Shown here in pieces: positions 36,187 to 44,873 of a DNA stretch of 54,431 nucleotides. Under the pieces are notes generated by a model that worked only from the letters and a program-made list of their open reading frames with translations, ran no database searches and was not told where the DNA came from. Each line of letters begins with the position of its first letter. The first letter of the stretch is position 1. The stretch spans positions 1-54,431 of the forward strand of contig JAQXBM010000091.1 in the NCBI GenBank assembly GCA_029252405.1. Direction: 5' to 3'. Position numbers and translations under genes: made by a program. The DNA comes from Crocinitomicaceae bacterium (GTDB taxonomy: Bacteria > Bacteroidota > Bacteroidia > Flavobacteriales_D > Crocinitomicaceae).

Positions 36187-36314
36187 CCTGTAGAGAAGCG
36201 ATTTTTTTCATGTATAAATACCTGTTTTATAAGGTTAGCTATGAAACGCAGCATTTCATGGTAATCAAAAAACGAGCACATTTTATGTGTCTTGGACTCA
36301 AAAACATCCAAATT

Positions 36315-36716
36315 ATGCCGAAGATTTTTACGCCTTTGACGATTATCTTATTAATCACTTCTTGTGCCCAAAAACCTGACTGCAGTGAGTGTATGGAGAA
36401 ACTGAATAGATGTGCAATGAGCACTACACCCCCTATTGATTTACCTGTCACGAAACAAGAATCAACCTACTCAGAAGAGAATCAACTTACTGCAATTATA
36501 TTCGAGAATAACATGTATGGCTTTGAAGATGACGAAACGCGATATACCTTCGAAGAATACAAAGAAGCGTTAAGCGAAAAAATTGAGGCTTCAACGTTCA
36601 AGGTTCAAAAAATAAAAATTGATGGACATCGCCTTGCGCATTATGAGTCAGTTTTTAACGTTCTCGCTTTTTGCCAAGCCAATGACCTTAATCCAGTTCT
36701 TGCTTACGATAAATAG
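36315..36716 (+). CDS. small lipoprotein of unknown function
   Basis: 133 residues from the ATG at 36315. A lipoprotein signal, hydrophobic TPLTIILLITS followed by Cys, gives the start; the frame is open 35 codons further up but without a signal. The mature part begins with a cysteine cluster (CSECMEKLNRC) and then a charged domain with TFEEYKEALSEKIE. No family recognised. Flanked by the divergent frameshifted gene and the fur operon. Confidence 0.65.
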   Translation: MPKIFTPLTIILLITSCAQKPDCSECMEKLNRCAMSTTPPIDLPVTKQESTYSEENQLTAIIFENNMYGFEDDETRYTFEEYKEALSEKIEASTFKVQKIKIDGHRLAHYESVFNVLAFCQANDLNPVLAYDK

Positions 36717-36791
36717 CTCTTCAAAGAACAATTGTGAATAACTCCGTTAATTCATTATTAAATTTCTTGTTTCCGAACGATCAATATTCAC

Positions 36792-36799
36792 TAAATTTG
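36792..36799 (+). promoter_or_regulatory. -7 promoter box TAAATTTG for the fur-STAS-purA-ostA operon
   Basis: Exact TAnnTTTG match with a TTG at 36767-36769 upstream as a possible -33 element. It is 18 bases before the fur ATG. Confidence 0.6.
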
Positions 36800-36817
36800 C
36801 TGCTTAATGAATTATGA

Positions 36818-37285
36818 ATGATTCAGGAAGAGTTACAAAGTACCGTTAAGGACATTTTTTCAGCATACCTCGAGAAAAATGGGCACCGGAAAACACCCGA
36901 ACGCTTTGCCATACTCGCAGAAATCTACAATTATACTGGACATTTCGACATTGAGTCGCTTTACGTGGAGATGAAAAATCAAAACTACCGCGTTTCTCGT
37001 GCCACATTGTATAATACGATTGAACTGTTGCTTGCGTGTAATCTTGTACGTAAACACCAATTCGGGAAGAACATCGCTCAATTCGAGAAATCTCACGGTT
37101 CGAAACAACACGACCACGTTATCTTAACGGATACTGGAGAGTTAATCGAGTTTTGTGATCCACGAATTCAAACAATAAAAGCGACAATTGAAGAAATATT
37201 CGGCGTAGATATTCAGCACCACTCGCTCTATTTTTATGGAACTCGAAAGGAAGGTGAATCTGACGATAAATCTGAGAAAAAATGA
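36818..37285 (+). CDS. Fur-family transcriptional regulator lacking structural zinc cysteines
   Basis: 155 residues. The winged-helix part includes [25 protein letters not shown] near 22-46, [14 protein letters not shown] near 56-69 (the DNA-recognition helix) and [15 protein letters not shown]. The dimerisation half keeps metal-binding histidines in KQHDHVIL and [10 protein letters not shown] and the acidic EFCDPRI, but both CxxC pairs that hold structural zinc in typical Fur proteins are absent (positions read ILTDTG and GTRKEG). Iron- or redox-responsive repression is the family role; targets unknown. Overlaps the STAS gene by 4 bases. Confidence 0.9.
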   Translation: MIQEELQSTVKDIFSAYLEKNGHRKTPERFAILAEIYNYTGHFDIESLYVEMKNQNYRVSRATLYNTIELLLACNLVRKHQFGKNIAQFEKSHGSKQHDHVILTDTGELIEFCDPRIQTIKATIEEIFGVDIQHHSLYFYGTRKEGESDDKSEKK

Positions 37286-37635
37286 ATTTAGACTACGACG
37301 TTGAAATCCACGATCCAGTTATCGTTTATTCGCTCATGGGGAAAATCACCTCGGATAACGACTACATCGACTTCGAAAAAGAAGTGTTCAACTACCTAAA
37401 TCAGAATTACTACAAAATCGTTTTTGACTTAACAGATTTAACGCACACGAATTCTTCGGGAATCGGATTTTTCATGCGTACGTTAACAAAATCTAGAATT
37501 ATGGGCGGCGACTTAGTCCTCACCAATATCTCTGGAAATGTTGAGAAGATTTTTGAAATAGCAAAATTAACTGAAGTATATACCATCTGCGAAACTGAAG
37601 CGGAGGGAATCGAATTTTTTAATACAAAGAAATGA
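37282..37635 (+). CDS. STAS-domain anti-sigma-factor antagonist-like protein
   Basis: 117 residues, a single STAS domain. [16 protein letters not shown] carries the phosphorylatable serine region at Ser58/Ser59, matching SpoIIAA/RsbV. In that family an anti-sigma kinase phosphorylates the serine and the unphosphorylated form frees a sigma factor; no kinase or sigma gene is nearby, so the partner is unknown. Starts within the fur stop (ATGA) and ends within the purA start (ATGA). Confidence 0.88.
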   Translation: MNLDYDVEIHDPVIVYSLMGKITSDNDYIDFEKEVFNYLNQNYYKIVFDLTDLTHTNSSGIGFFMRTLTKSRIMGGDLVLTNISGNVEKIFEIAKLTEVYTICETEAEGIEFFNTKK

Positions 37636-38912
37636 AAGTAGACGTTTTACTTGGTTTACAATGGGGTGACGAAGGCAAAGGAAAAATTGTTGACGTTTTG
37701 ACACCACAATACGACATCATTGCTCGTTTTCAGGGAGGCCCAAATGCAGGTCACACACTTGAATTCGAAGGAATTAAGCACGTACTTCACACGATTCCAT
37801 CTGGTATCTTCCGTGAAGGAGTTTTAAATGTAATCGGAAACGGTGTCGTAATCGATCCTGTTATTTTTAAAGGTGAGTTGGAGAAAATGGCTCCGTACAA
37901 CATCGATTTTAAATCGCGATTGGTGATCTCTAAGAAAGCACACCTCATCCTTCCAACGCACAGAATTTTGGATGCTGCATCTGAAGCTGCGAAAGGAAAA
38001 GATAAGATTGGCTCCACTTTGAAAGGTATCGGACCAACTTACATGGATAAGACAGGTCGTAATGGTTTGCGCGTTGGAGATATTTTCTCGCCAAACTTCG
38101 AAACGAAATACAACGCGTTGGTGAATAAGCACAAGGACATGTTGAAGCGTTTCCCAGATTTCGAATACGATTTATCGGAATTAGAAGGTCCTTGGTTACA
38201 AGCGGTTTCTGAATTGAAGCAATTGACAGCTATCGACAGTGAGCAATTCCTCAACGATTCAATGAAAGCTGGAAAGAAAATCTTGGCTGAAGGCGCACAA
38301 GGAACAATGCTTGATATCGACTTCGGGACGTATCCATTCGTGACTTCTTCCAACACGGTAACAGCTGGAACTTGCACAGGATTAGGTGTGGCTCCAACAA
38401 AAATCGGTGATGTAATCGGAATTTTCAAAGCTTACTGTACACGAGTTGGTAGTGGACCCTTCCCTACTGAGTTGGATGACGAAGTTGGAGAAAGAATCCG
38501 TAAAGAAGGAAGCGAATTTGGCGCAACGACAGGACGACCAAGAAGATGTGGTTGGGTGGATATCCCACAATTGAAGTATGCGATCATGATCAACGGAGTA
38601 ACGGAACTTTCAATGATGAAAGCTGATGTCCTTGATGCTTTTGAAACGATCCAAGCGTGTACACATTATTTAATTGATGGTGAGCGATACGATTACTTCC
38701 CTTACGACGTTAATGACGTGGAAGTTGTTCCCGTTTATGAAGAAATAAAAGGTTGGAACTGCGATACAACGAAGTTGAGTTCATTTGAGGATGCTCCTTC
38801 TGAATTGAAGGATTACGTTGAGTATTTGGAACAAAAATTGGAAGTACCAATTACAGTTGTGTCGGTTGGACCGGACAGAACACAGACTCTAAATAATAAA
38901 GTGCTCGCTTGA
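37632..38912 (+). CDS. purA: adenylosuccinate synthetase
   Basis: 426 residues. PurA condenses IMP and aspartate using GTP, the first step from IMP to AMP. Seen: QWGDEGKGKIVD near residue 10 with the catalytic Asp, GGPNAGHTL near 36 with the catalytic His, SSNTVTAGTCTGLG near 239, and TTGRPRRCGW near 298. Full length. Coupled upstream to STAS and downstream to ostA by 4-base overlaps. Note the terminator-like hairpin just inside the next gene. Confidence 0.98.
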   Translation: MKVDVLLGLQWGDEGKGKIVDVLTPQYDIIARFQGGPNAGHTLEFEGIKHVLHTIPSGIFREGVLNVIGNGVVIDPVIFKGELEKMAPYNIDFKSRLVISKKAHLILPTHRILDAASEAAKGKDKIGSTLKGIGPTYMDKTGRNGLRVGDIFSPNFETKYNALVNKHKDMLKRFPDFEYDLSELEGPWLQAVSELKQLTAIDSEQFLNDSMKAGKKILAEGAQGTMLDIDFGTYPFVTSSNTVTAGTCTGLGVAPTKIGDVIGIFKAYCTRVGSGPFPTELDDEVGERIRKEGSEFGATTGRPRRCGWVDIPQLKYAIMINGVTELSMMKADVLDAFETIQACTHYLIDGERYDYFPYDVNDVEVVPVYEEIKGWNCDTTKLSSFEDAPSELKDYVEYLEQKLEVPITVVSVGPDRTQTLNNKVLA

Positions 38913-40528
38913 ACACACTAAAAAATATAGTGAAAAGTGCGCTCCTTGGATGCGCACTTTTTTTGCTTCCTACGCAAAGTTCCGCTCAAAGTATTCTTGA
39001 GCTGCTGCCTGGTGCAAAAAAAATGATCATGGACGAAAACTCCAACAAGCTTCGCTTGATTGGAAACGTCAATTTCCTCTACCAAGGAAATAAAATGTAC
39101 TGTGACTCTGCTCACTATTTTGAGAAGAAACAAGTCGTTCGAGCGTACGGACGTGTGCACATCAACAAACGCGATACACTCAACCTCTTTTGTGATTCAT
39201 TGCATTACGACGGAAAAACCAAGTTGGCAACGCTTTGGGGAAATGTCCGATTACGCGACAATGAATACAAATTAACCACAGACGAGCTCGAATACGACGC
39301 GAAGCAAAGTCAAGCAATTTACCGAAAAGGTGGACGTGTGGAAAGCATTCTTTCACGAGAAGTATTGACGAGTCGTGTGGGTTATTTCCATCCGGAATCC
39401 AAGAATTTCTTTTTCAGCAATAACGTTGACTATAAAAGTAAGGATGTGAAAATGACCACGGATACGCTGCGCTATCGCTACAGTGAGAAGAAAACGTATT
39501 TCTACGGTCCAACAGACATCGAAACAAAAGGAACCAAGATTTTTTGTGAAGCCGGTTGGTACAATACTGAAACTGAAGAAGGTGAATTGCGCCAAAATGC
39601 AGAAATCAGGAGAGACAACGATTTGATTCGAGGCGACACGCTCATCTATCTGCCGAAGGAAGGAACAAACATTGGAAAAGGAAACGTGTTCTACAGCGAT
39701 TCGACTCAGAAAATGTCTTTCAAAGGAGATTACGCACTGATTTCTGACAGCCTGCACTACTCTTTCCTGACTGGACACGCAATGGCCATCAAGGAATTGA
39801 AAGATGATAAGATGTACGTTCATGCCGACACACTGTATTCTTACAAAGAAGATAGCATCGAATACATGCGTGCGTATCAAAAAGCATCGATTTATTCGAC
39901 CAAGTTCCAATGCCGTGCGGACAGTATTTCGTATTCACCTAACGACGATAAAATGGAATTGTTCCGAGATCCAATTGTCTGGTCAAATGGCGCTGAATTG
40001 AAAGGAGATTCCATGGAATTGCAATTGACAGATTCCATTTTGCATAAAGTTTTGATCAAGAACAAAGCTTCTGTCGTCATGTCTGTGGATGATGAAAAAC
40101 TCTTCAATCAAATTGGTGGAAAGGAGATCATCGCGTATTTCAGAGACAATGATTTGTATCAAACGAAGGTGAATGGAAATGCCGTAACCATTTTTTATCC
40201 TGAAGAAGAAACAAAAACGGATACGACTGTCGTAAAAGAACGTACAGGCTTGAATCGATTGTTTTCGAGCACTTTACGCATTGACATTGACAGCAACGAA
40301 GTAAGTGGAATCACCTATTTGGAGGAGCCCGATGGTGTGTTTTATCCTATGGACCAGATTGATAAAAAAGATCAGTTCATTCAGGGGTTCGCTTGGAAAG
40401 ATGCCTTGAGACCAACAAGTCCTGAAGGCATGTTGGAGGATGAAATGGTCGAGAAGGTGGATTTCGAGGGCCTCAATCCAAAGGAAGAAGAGGTTGATCC
40501 AATTTTGCAAAAGATTGAGTTGAGGTAA
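38909..40528 (+). CDS. OstA/LptA-like LPS-transport protein
   Basis: 539 residues from TTG 38909, or 532 from GTG 38930; both leave a signal peptide ending TQSSAQ. The rest is a long run of OstA-type beta-jellyroll repeats (GNVNFLYQGNKMYCDSAHYF, FCDSLHYDGKTKLATLWGNV, TTDELEYDAKQSQAIYRKGG and others), as in LptA/LptD periplasmic domains that carry LPS to the outer membrane. It is longer than E. coli LptA and without the LptD barrel, the usual Bacteroidota OstA-like form. Coupled to purA by a 4-base overlap. The codons for its signal peptide contain a terminator-like hairpin. Confidence 0.88.
   Translation: MNTLKNIVKSALLGCALFLLPTQSSAQSILELLPGAKKMIMDENSNKLRLIGNVNFLYQGNKMYCDSAHYFEKKQVVRAYGRVHINKRDTLNLFCDSLHYDGKTKLATLWGNVRLRDNEYKLTTDELEYDAKQSQAIYRKGGRVESILSREVLTSRVGYFHPESKNFFFSNNVDYKSKDVKMTTDTLRYRYSEKKTYFYGPTDIETKGTKIFCEAGWYNTETEEGELRQNAEIRRDNDLIRGDTLIYLPKEGTNIGKGNVFYSDSTQKMSFKGDYALISDSLHYSFLTGHAMAIKELKDDKMYVHADTLYSYKEDSIEYMRAYQKASIYSTKFQCRADSISYSPNDDKMELFRDPIVWSNGAELKGDSMELQLTDSILHKVLIKNKASVVMSVDDEKLFNQIGGKEIIAYFRDNDLYQTKVNGNAVTIFYPEEETKTDTTVVKERTGLNRLFSSTLRIDIDSNEVSGITYLEEPDGVFYPMDQIDKKDQFIQGFAWKDALRPTSPEGMLEDEMVEKVDFEGLNPKEEEVDPILQKIELR
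38934..38964 (+). terminator. terminator-like hairpin inside the ostA signal-peptide codons
   Basis: AAAGTGCGC (38934-38942) pairs perfectly with GCGCACTTT (38952-38960) around a 9-base loop, followed by seven T (38958-38964). It fits a purA terminator but also encodes KSALLGCALFLL of OstA, so it may act as an attenuator rather than a full stop. Confidence 0.7.
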
Positions 40529-40535
40529 ACCTACG

Positions 40536-40985
40536 CTACAATACTTCGAAATAGATAAAAACAATTCCTGAAGCGATAAGTGTCGCCATTGCCAAATGAT
40601 ACTCGGGTTGAATCGTTTTTCTCTGAATATTCCTCCAGTTCATTATTGCACAGATCAAAGCGATCACAAAGCTCAATCCTGCAACGAATATTCCAGACAT
40701 ATCCATAACTGTCTCCACTCGTCCATCAACCATAATCTGCCCTCTATTTGGGTTAATCCAATCCCAAAGGAAATTGGACACCTGAAATACGAAACTCCAA
40801 GTCAATGCAGTTATCAGAACAAAATTGAATATTCTAAACAGCAGGTTTTGCTTGAGATGATAAAATAGAATAACAGCTACTGCGATATATAGAACCCCTG
40901 TCTGCGGCTCCTCTTTTAATCCAGTTTGAAAGATTAAATAAGCAATTAGAATGATTGAATAGAATATGTATTTATAAATGTTCAA
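40536..40985 (-). CDS. 149-residue integral membrane protein of unknown function
   Basis: Starts at TTG 40985; a stop lies two codons upstream and no early ATG exists. Four hydrophobic helices are predicted (about 5-22, 28-48, 52-72, 95-115, with a last one near 130-147 possible). No family recognised. It ends 7 bases from the convergent ostA and lies 24 bases after the small gene at 41010, probably cotranscribed with it. Confidence 0.55.
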   Translation of the reverse strand: MNIYKYIFYSIILIAYLIFQTGLKEEPQTGVLYIAVAVILFYHLKQNLLFRIFNFVLITALTWSFVFQVSNFLWDWINPNRGQIMVDGRVETVMDMSGIFVAGLSFVIALICAIMNWRNIQRKTIQPEYHLAMATLIASGIVFIYFEVL

Positions 40986-41009
40986 TTCTTACTTTTCATT
41001 TTATCCAAC

Positions 41010-41276
41010 TTATCCTTTCTTCGGACTACTCGAGCGAAATGCGCGTTCCAGCCATGTTTCCAGTTCGACCTTATTGTTTAACACGACGCTCGCTTCTTCC
41101 GCATTATCCAAATCGAACACTTCAAGTGGATATGAACTTTCAGCGAGCGCTCTTATGTCAGACAACTGGCCATTCCAAACTCTGTTTGTATAAGGTTTAT
41201 CCCCTCCAAAATCCCATTTATAGAGAGTCGTTTGTTTAACTCCTTCATAAACGATTCTATAACCCTCTTGATACAC
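41010..41276 (-). CDS. 88-residue hypothetical protein
   Basis: Starts at GTG 41276 (a stop lies five codons upstream). Mixed composition with YKWDFGGDKPYTNRVWNGQL and ELETWLERAF looks like folded protein rather than chance. No signal peptide, no known domain. Forms a minus-strand pair with the membrane protein gene 24 bases downstream. Confidence 0.45.
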   Translation of the reverse strand: MYQEGYRIVYEGVKQTTLYKWDFGGDKPYTNRVWNGQLSDIRALAESSYPLEVFDLDNAEEASVVLNNKVELETWLERAFRSSSPKKG

Positions 41277-41356
41277 TGTCGATTGATTTCAATTCGATAT
41301 GAATATCGCGAATTATTCTCAAATCATTATCTTTAAAATACAACAAACTCTACTCT

Positions 41357-41821
41357 ATGACAAAATTCACACTATCACTCTTATTCGGATGCTTGTCGCT
41401 TCTCGGTTTTACCCAACAAAACACAGTCTCCACAGGCGGAGAAGCAAGCGGAACTGGAGGAACTGTCAGCTACTCTGTTGGACAAATCGACTATTCAAAC
41501 GCGCAAGGCACCAATGGCTCGATCAATCAAGGAGTTCAGCAACCCTACGAATTTTACTTACTCGGAATTGGATCAGAATTAACGCTCGACGTTTCACTGT
41601 TTCCCAATCCTACGAATGAATTCATCATTCTGCAATTGGAGAATTTCACAAATGATTTGAAGTACACACTTTCAGATATGAAGGGGAAAATAATTGCTAC
41701 AGATAAGATAGAAACATCAGAAACGCACATCGACATGCGCGAATACGCAACCGGACGTTACAACCTGACCATTGCGAACAGCACAACAACTCATCAAACT
41801 ATTAAAATCATCAAACACTAA
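41357..41821 (+). CDS. short T9SS type A sorting-domain protein
   Basis: 154 residues: signal peptide about 1-19 (ending GFTQQ), a short beta region of the STGGEASGTGGTVSYSVGQ...GVQQPYEF type, then a T9SS type A domain (about 75-154) with LFPNPTNEF, YTLSDMKGKII, GRYNLTI and KIIKH. Proteins of this kind are frequent in Flavobacteriales beside larger surface proteins. It is 3 bases before the fibre-like gene, so they are coexpressed. Likely exported to the cell surface; ligand unknown. Confidence 0.85.
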   Translation: MTKFTLSLLFGCLSLLGFTQQNTVSTGGEASGTGGTVSYSVGQIDYSNAQGTNGSINQGVQQPYEFYLLGIGSELTLDVSLFPNPTNEFIILQLENFTNDLKYTLSDMKGKIIATDKIETSETHIDMREYATGRYNLTIANSTTTHQTIKIIKH

Positions 41822-41824
41822 AAC

Positions 41825-43399
41825 ATGAAACGTTTACTTACTACTACCTTATTTCTATCACTCGTGCTCGGTGCTTGGGCGCAAGCTCCCCAACAAATGA
41901 CTTATCAAGCTGTTGTGCGCGATGGTTCGGATCAATTAGTATCCAATGCTGCCATCGGAATGCAAATCAGTGTACTACAAAACAGTCCTACTGGAATTGC
42001 CGTGTTCATCGAAACACACACGCCAACTACAAATGGTAACGGTTTGGCAACAGTTGAAATTGGAACTGGAAACACAGTAGCAGGATCTTTTTCAGGTATT
42101 GATTGGGCAAACGGTCCGTATTTCCTCAAAACGGAAACAGATCCAAACGGTGGAACAGCATACACGATTTCTGGAACGACGCAATTGTTGAGCGTTCCTT
42201 ATTCGCTCTACGCGGAAACAGCAGGAAGTGTAGCAGTTGATTTAGTCGACGATGCCGATGCAGATCCAACAAACGAACTTCAAAATTTGCAATTGAGCGG
42301 TCAGAGCTTGAGCATTTCCAATGGAAACACTGTCACTTTACCATCATCCGGAAACACGCTCGATGAAGCCTACGATCAAGGCGGAGCTGGTGCTGGACGA
42401 GTAATAACTGTTGATGCTGGAGAAGTTGAATTGATTAATGGAACAGCCAATGGAATTGGATTACGTGCGACAACGACAAACACGGGAGTCGGTATTTTAG
42501 CTAACTCTTCGAATGCTGGGAACGGCTTCTCTCCTATTCAAGCAACAACAACATCGAGTAGCAACTTAACTTCGGCAATTGTAGGAAGTACTTCAGGAGG
42601 TGCATCCGCGGTTTCAGGTCAAGTGGAATCAACAGCTTCAGCAGCCCAAGGGGTTTACGGGAACAACCTCAGAACAACTGGTGGGTACGGAGTTTATGGA
42701 ATTGGGCATACAGGAACGGTTGGAGAAACGAATTACCAACTAGGATTCGGAGTCTACGGAAGAAACTACGACGCGATCGGTCCACTTGGAAATGCAGTTG
42801 GAACATACGGTTTCGGTTATGTTGGTGTTTGGGGAGATCAAACGGATCCGAACGGATTTTCCATTTATGCGAACGGCGATTTCGGTGCTGCAGGAACGAA
42901 AGCCTTCTCAATTGATCACCCACTCGATCCTGAAAAGAAATACTTGAAGCACTACAGCATAGAATCGAACGAAGTTTTGAACATGTACCGTGGGACTGTT
43001 GCCTTTGATGCGAATGGTGAAGCAAAGGTGACCATGCCCGATTACTTCGATGCGGTGAATGCGAATTTCAGTTACCAACTCACGCCAATTGGAGGCTATG
43101 CCCCACTCTACATCAAGGAGAAATTGAATGATGGCAAATTTGTCATTGCTGGAGGAGCTGCAGGAATGGAAGTTTCATGGACAGTTTACGCCGAAAGAAA
43201 CGATCCATACATCCAACAACATCCAGAATCGAAAGCGGTGGAAGTTGAGAAGGAAGAATGGAACCAAGGCAAGTACTTGCAACCTGATTTGTATGGTCAG
43301 CCAGATAGTAAGAAGATTGTGAAACCGTTGGAAACTGGAGATGTTGATCCTGAGACTGGTGTTGAACAGAAAGAGATTGAAATATTGAAGAATGAATGA
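41825..43399 (+). CDS. large secreted fibre-like surface protein
   Basis: 524 residues with signal peptide (about 1-20, ending AWAQ). The N-terminal domain begins PQQMTYQAVVRDGSDQLVSN, a Bacteroidota surface-domain signature, and runs to about 130. A short tail-fibre-like segment DDADADPTNELQNLQLSG...GNTVTLP follows (about 140-175), then glycine/serine/threonine-rich repeats (about 180-350) reading VYGxxx/GVYG. The C-terminal domain (about 355-470; DHPLDPEKKYLKHYSIES, FSYQLTPIGGYAPLYI) is shared by many such proteins and resembles phage-tail assembly segments. No T9SS domain is seen at the charged end. Probable adhesin or appendage; function unproven. Confidence 0.78.
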   Translation: MKRLLTTTLFLSLVLGAWAQAPQQMTYQAVVRDGSDQLVSNAAIGMQISVLQNSPTGIAVFIETHTPTTNGNGLATVEIGTGNTVAGSFSGIDWANGPYFLKTETDPNGGTAYTISGTTQLLSVPYSLYAETAGSVAVDLVDDADADPTNELQNLQLSGQSLSISNGNTVTLPSSGNTLDEAYDQGGAGAGRVITVDAGEVELINGTANGIGLRATTTNTGVGILANSSNAGNGFSPIQATTTSSSNLTSAIVGSTSGGASAVSGQVESTASAAQGVYGNNLRTTGGYGVYGIGHTGTVGETNYQLGFGVYGRNYDAIGPLGNAVGTYGFGYVGVWGDQTDPNGFSIYANGDFGAAGTKAFSIDHPLDPEKKYLKHYSIESNEVLNMYRGTVAFDANGEAKVTMPDYFDAVNANFSYQLTPIGGYAPLYIKEKLNDGKFVIAGGAAGMEVSWTVYAERNDPYIQQHPESKAVEVEKEEWNQGKYLQPDLYGQPDSKKIVKPLETGDVDPETGVEQKEIEILKNE

Positions 43400-43439
43400 T
43401 TGAATCATTGAACGATTAACTCCGTTGCTGCCTGCGGCG

Positions 43440-43463
43440 GTGCACTTCGACAGGCTCAGCGCC
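43440..43463. repeat. interspersed palindromic repeat with CTTCGACAGGCTCAG core
   Basis: GGTGC...GCGCC flanks the core, forming a 5-base stem with one G-T pair. The core matches a short repeat I remember as scattered between genes in many Bacteroidota genomes. It stands in the otherwise featureless 259-base gap 43400-43658, where I see no promoter or gene. Confidence 0.4.
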
Positions 43464-43658
43464 CTGGATTGAATAAATACTTCGTTGATTTCGAAGTTGA
43501 TCTTTATGTTCGGAACTTAGAAGCCTTTCATTCTTTCAATAAATAGTCTTTCAATAGAAGAAGTTCGTTGTTCGTAAGCGTTAAAAATTACCTATTCCGA
43601 TGCTATCCTTCCCTCATCCGAATAATTTGAATTATTTTAACGGTCTCAAAGGTGAAGT

Positions 43659-44780
43659 ATGGATAAGATAATTGAGTTTTACAAAGACAACAAAGTTTAT
43701 TTTGCTTGGACGATTCGAGTAATCGTCTCGGTGTTATTCATATTCTCGGCATATTCAAAACTATTTCCTAGTGCCGATTTGGGGCTTGGAACGATGGAGG
43801 TGAAACAATTGTATGCCTTAGGATTTGACAGAGGCAGTGCACCCTATTTTTCACGTTTGTTGGTTGCTGCTGAGTTCGCTTTGGGAATTGCAATTCTGCT
43901 TCCACATTTCTTGAAGCGAATCGTTATTCCAGCAACAATCCTACTATTAGTCGTTTTCTGTGTACACCTCAGTTACAGTATTCTGAATGACGTTGGTGGA
44001 AATTGTGGCTGTTTTGGTGAGTTAATTGAAATGACTCCGACAGAAGCTTTGATTAAAAATATCATCACGATTGGATTACTCGTTTGGCTGATGCGCATGC
44101 TTCCTAAGGACAAACCGCCTCACAACTTCCCTTTCCTGGCATTGACTTATGCGGTTCCAGCTTTGGCTCTATTCATGATTTCTCCTATTCAGAAGGCAGA
44201 ACCAGATACGAGCACGAACACTCAAGATGAGGTATTCATTGTTGATGATGAGCAATATTCTGATACGCTCGACACGCTTATTTTGGACACGATTGATATC
44301 GATACTACTGAAGTCGATCCGGATACAGATCCAGATGAGGTGGTTGAAGTCGTTGAGCCTCCAAAAGACACATCACCGAAGAAAGTCACATCAAAATTCA
44401 GCAAGCACGTTCCATCTGCTATCAAATTGGATGAAGGAAAGAAAATCCTGTGTTTGTTCGCCCCAACCTGTGAGCACTGTATGGAAACAGCAAAAACGCT
44501 GACAGCAATGCGCAAAAAGGACCCGAACTTCCCAAAGATCTTCATCCTATTCATGGACGAAGGACCAGAGGAAATTCCAGCTTTCTTCGACTACGCAGGA
44601 GCTGAATACTCATATCAAGTGAAGGATATCGTGAGCTTCTGGGAAATCATCGGAATGAGCAAAGACACTCCAGGAGTGGTTTACTTGTGGAACGGAAATG
44701 TTCGCTATTTCTCTGATGGAATTGACGCGAATGAGTTTAAACAATCTGCACTTCAAAAGGAGTTGGATAAGGAGAAGTAA
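43659..44780 (+). CDS. MauE/DoxX-like membrane protein fused to a thioredoxin-fold domain
   Basis: 373 residues. Four transmembrane helices (about 17-35, 65-85, 90-110, 130-180) form the MauE/DoxX part, with the conserved GGNCGCFGE (Cys116 and Cys118). An acidic, Asp/Thr-rich linker (about 185-250) leads to a C-terminal thioredoxin-like domain with FAPTCEHCMET (Cys271, Cys274), a CxxC redox centre. The family is thought to pass electrons across the membrane to periplasmic thiol-disulfide exchange. No partner gene is adjacent. Confidence 0.85.
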   Translation: MDKIIEFYKDNKVYFAWTIRVIVSVLFIFSAYSKLFPSADLGLGTMEVKQLYALGFDRGSAPYFSRLLVAAEFALGIAILLPHFLKRIVIPATILLLVVFCVHLSYSILNDVGGNCGCFGELIEMTPTEALIKNIITIGLLVWLMRMLPKDKPPHNFPFLALTYAVPALALFMISPIQKAEPDTSTNTQDEVFIVDDEQYSDTLDTLILDTIDIDTTEVDPDTDPDEVVEVVEPPKDTSPKKVTSKFSKHVPSAIKLDEGKKILCLFAPTCEHCMETAKTLTAMRKKDPNFPKIFILFMDEGPEEIPAFFDYAGAEYSYQVKDIVSFWEIIGMSKDTPGVVYLWNGNVRYFSDGIDANEFKQSALQKELDKEK

Positions 44781-44845
44781 TCTTCATTTAAAAGATTAAC
44801 TGGGCTATAGAAAGATTGAAAGAAGGTTAATCACACCTTTCCTGC

Positions 44846-44853
44846 TACCTTTG
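44846..44853 (+). promoter_or_regulatory. -7 promoter box TACCTTTG for the second DEAD-box helicase
   Basis: Exact TAnnTTTG match, 20 bases before the ATG at 44874. Confidence 0.5.
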
Positions 44854-44873
44854 CGCAATCCTTATTGTGAACT

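Noticed and set aside
39353-39910. A 185-codon open frame on the minus strand within ostA
   Set aside because: Antisense to well-conserved OstA repeats, with no signal, motif or start context; a shadow of ostA codon use.
43389-43403. Short palindrome AATGATT-G-AATCATT at the end of the fibre-like gene
   Set aside because: One-base centre leaves no proper loop, and no T run follows; chance palindrome in AT-rich sequence.
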